Shown here in pieces: positions 6,601 through 6,874 of a stretch of DNA of 6,874 bases. The stretch is from Moraxellaceae bacterium (lineage in GTDB: Bacteria; Pseudomonadota; Gammaproteobacteria; Pseudomonadales; Ketobacteraceae), in assembly GCA_002402125.1 (NCBI GenBank), contig NVVG01000033.1:18809-25682 (forward strand), written 5' to 3'. The notes below the pieces were generated by a model. That model was not told where the DNA came from, did not search any database, and worked only from the letters and a program-made list of their open reading frames with translations. Made by a program: the position numbers and the translations under genes. Numbering within the stretch: the first letter of the stretch is position 1; every line of letters starts with the position of its first letter.

Positions 6601-6874
6601 TGTACTTTTGCCGCTTTAAATAATTCGACAAAAGTGGCATTAGGCTGCAATACATCAGACTGGCATAAGAATGGAACTATTTGATAATAACATCCAATCC
6701 CTTTTGCATGGCCTTTGGGACGACCAACACCAACATCACTCATAACAAAATCATTTTCAGCACGGCAATAATGCTTAAATATGAGGGCCAATACACATTT
6801 AAAATAGAGAGCCGGGGTGATTTTCTGTTTTCGACAATAAGCTCGAATCGCGCTCCAATGCTCATCGGTAAGCG
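3675..6874 (-). CDS. Non-ribosomal peptide synthetase, terminal module (partial C)-A-T-TE, 5'-truncated
   Basis: The frame is open to the right edge (1065 complete codons visible; numbering from the edge), so a TTG at 6791 inside the condensation domain is not the start. Order: second half of a condensation domain (1-215); adenylation domain (about 235-715); carrier domain (about 730-800) with FFELGGHSLLA and the phosphopantetheine Ser760; thioesterase (about 815-1065). Adenylation motifs are all present: A1 LTYTEL 254, A2 KAGGCYIPLD 300, A3 YTSGSTGKPKG 380, A4 FDLTQK 425, A5 NMYGPTE 518, A6 572, A7 YRTGDL 605, A8 623, A9 LPEYMLP 684, A10 NGKVDR 704 with Lys706. The thioesterase has GHSVGG with Ser894, Asp921 in LDTYLP and His1043 in THEGML. 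It therefore loads one amino acid, condenses it to the upstream chain and releases the product by hydrolysis or cyclisation. There is no epimerase or methyltransferase in the visible part. Substrate unassigned. Confidence 0.97.
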   Translation of the reverse strand, partial: LTDEHWSAIRAYCRKQKITPALYFKCVLALIFKHYCRAENDFVMSDVGVGRPKGHAKGIGCYYQIVPFLCQSDVLQPNATFVELFKAAKVQQKDQKKQLPLSIFQQSTLVPKGRLGVMFNFMSFYQELTILGKAEPIAQFIPDVESFVQFSVKVNGPSVYLCLDYDGKIFEDHDLLDRLAQVSEQIVSGKNEIDGTEVDRVSDVSLVFAKEKKELEHWSSGERSPINSQLVHRHFEQQVALYPNNIAIASSISLTYTELNEKANQLAHYLQSLGVTKGSRVVILLARSPDWIVSVLAIIKAGGCYIPLDISYPEARIIEVVTDAGASIIITETAQLKGIDIPDSCSRVSVDMLELSQFDKSNVETASSELDGDVPLYIIYTSGSTGKPKGAIVTHQNEENLQSWYTNEYGIDTESRHLLISSPGFDLTQKNLFASLRTGGTIVLPKLDAYDPADILETLQRHPVTHINCAPSAFYPLIEDAKDFQCWEGLQYVLFGGEPIQLERLNSFIDQVDFTLVNMYGPTECTDIAASYVIDDPKSYQESFVPIGLPIQNVELHVLNESLQQVIPGCVGELCISGAGVGLGYINRDELNRSSFITVNDKRTYRTGDLVRYADNGQLVYVGRMDFQVKLRGFRIELDEISIALANLPGSTDGLALVDSERLLGFVLGDTVTENWRGILRDFLPEYMLPNTITVLKEWPLTSNGKVDRRALLRLAENEVREYVAPESDTERKLEELWCEILGLKQVGRFDNFFELGGHSLLAVKLVAKIQQAFSTDLPLVELFRLQSIQALAEFLDSGEDAEYQCLVRLQVGTGEKVIVLVHAITGHLLNYTELLREFGSEYTLYGLQHPGLQNTHSEGPSTSFGTLHDLAVHYVELLVEQGLTNNVQLVGHSVGGLIAFEMAQILKDKHNAVDSLSMLDTYLPVSELRTISKVELLQFMLGVDLSLFGFSGPVEDMDINEVLDVVIDKLAQGGIFDRNQFPGIVDVAKTLWLLVTDYIPTPYQGSVLHIHSTEASGAIDSTIGWVQVLGEEFHSKPVQATHEGMLQKPYASDIVKLIEKLIRN

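Noticed and set aside
6789..6791. TTG as the NRPS start codon
   Set aside because: It falls inside a conserved helix of the condensation domain, and the frame continues to the window edge.

Overview
The window looks like accessory DNA of a gammaproteobacterium, probably marine. This rests on the moderate A+T content, the gene types (a Zn-free MsrB, a phasin-like protein, an acyltransferase and a large NRPS) and clear AAGGAG/AGGAG ribosome binding sites. The taxonomic guess is inference; there is no RNA marker gene here.

Layout from left to right: (1) the 3' part of an msrB gene on the + strand, cut by the left edge; (2) a compact hairpin that probably serves as a two-way terminator; (3) a convergent - strand gene for a small four-helix membrane protein of unknown function; (4) a + strand gene for a 138-residue helical, phasin-like protein with a strong intrinsic terminator; (5) about 520 bases without an intact gene. 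That gap holds several dyads, a possible decayed fragment of a - strand gene (carboxypeptidase M14-like, tentative) and a likely promoter region for the next gene; (6) a + strand, 441-residue integral membrane acyltransferase of family 3; (7) a 237-base gap with one doubtful small ORF; (8) a large - strand NRPS gene filling the right half and running off the right edge.

The visible NRPS part is the terminal module: the second half of a condensation domain, a complete adenylation domain, a carrier domain and a type I thioesterase that ends the protein. This is therefore the product-release end of an assembly line, and earlier domains or modules lie to the right of the window. The reading frame stays open to the last base, so a TTG at 6791 is not the true start. 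The adenylation pocket residues read, by hand alignment to GrsA, D-L-K-N-L-G-M-D-I-K, which I cannot assign to a substrate. The condensation domain is divergent in its C5 to C7 motifs.

The left part (msrB, phasin-like) looks like ordinary chromosome, so the biosynthetic locus probably begins between the phasin-like gene and the NRPS. Whether the acyltransferase belongs to the NRPS pathway (acylating the product) or modifies a surface glycan is open. It is transcribed towards the NRPS and cannot share its operon. I see no rRNA, tRNA, CRISPR array or intact mobile element.
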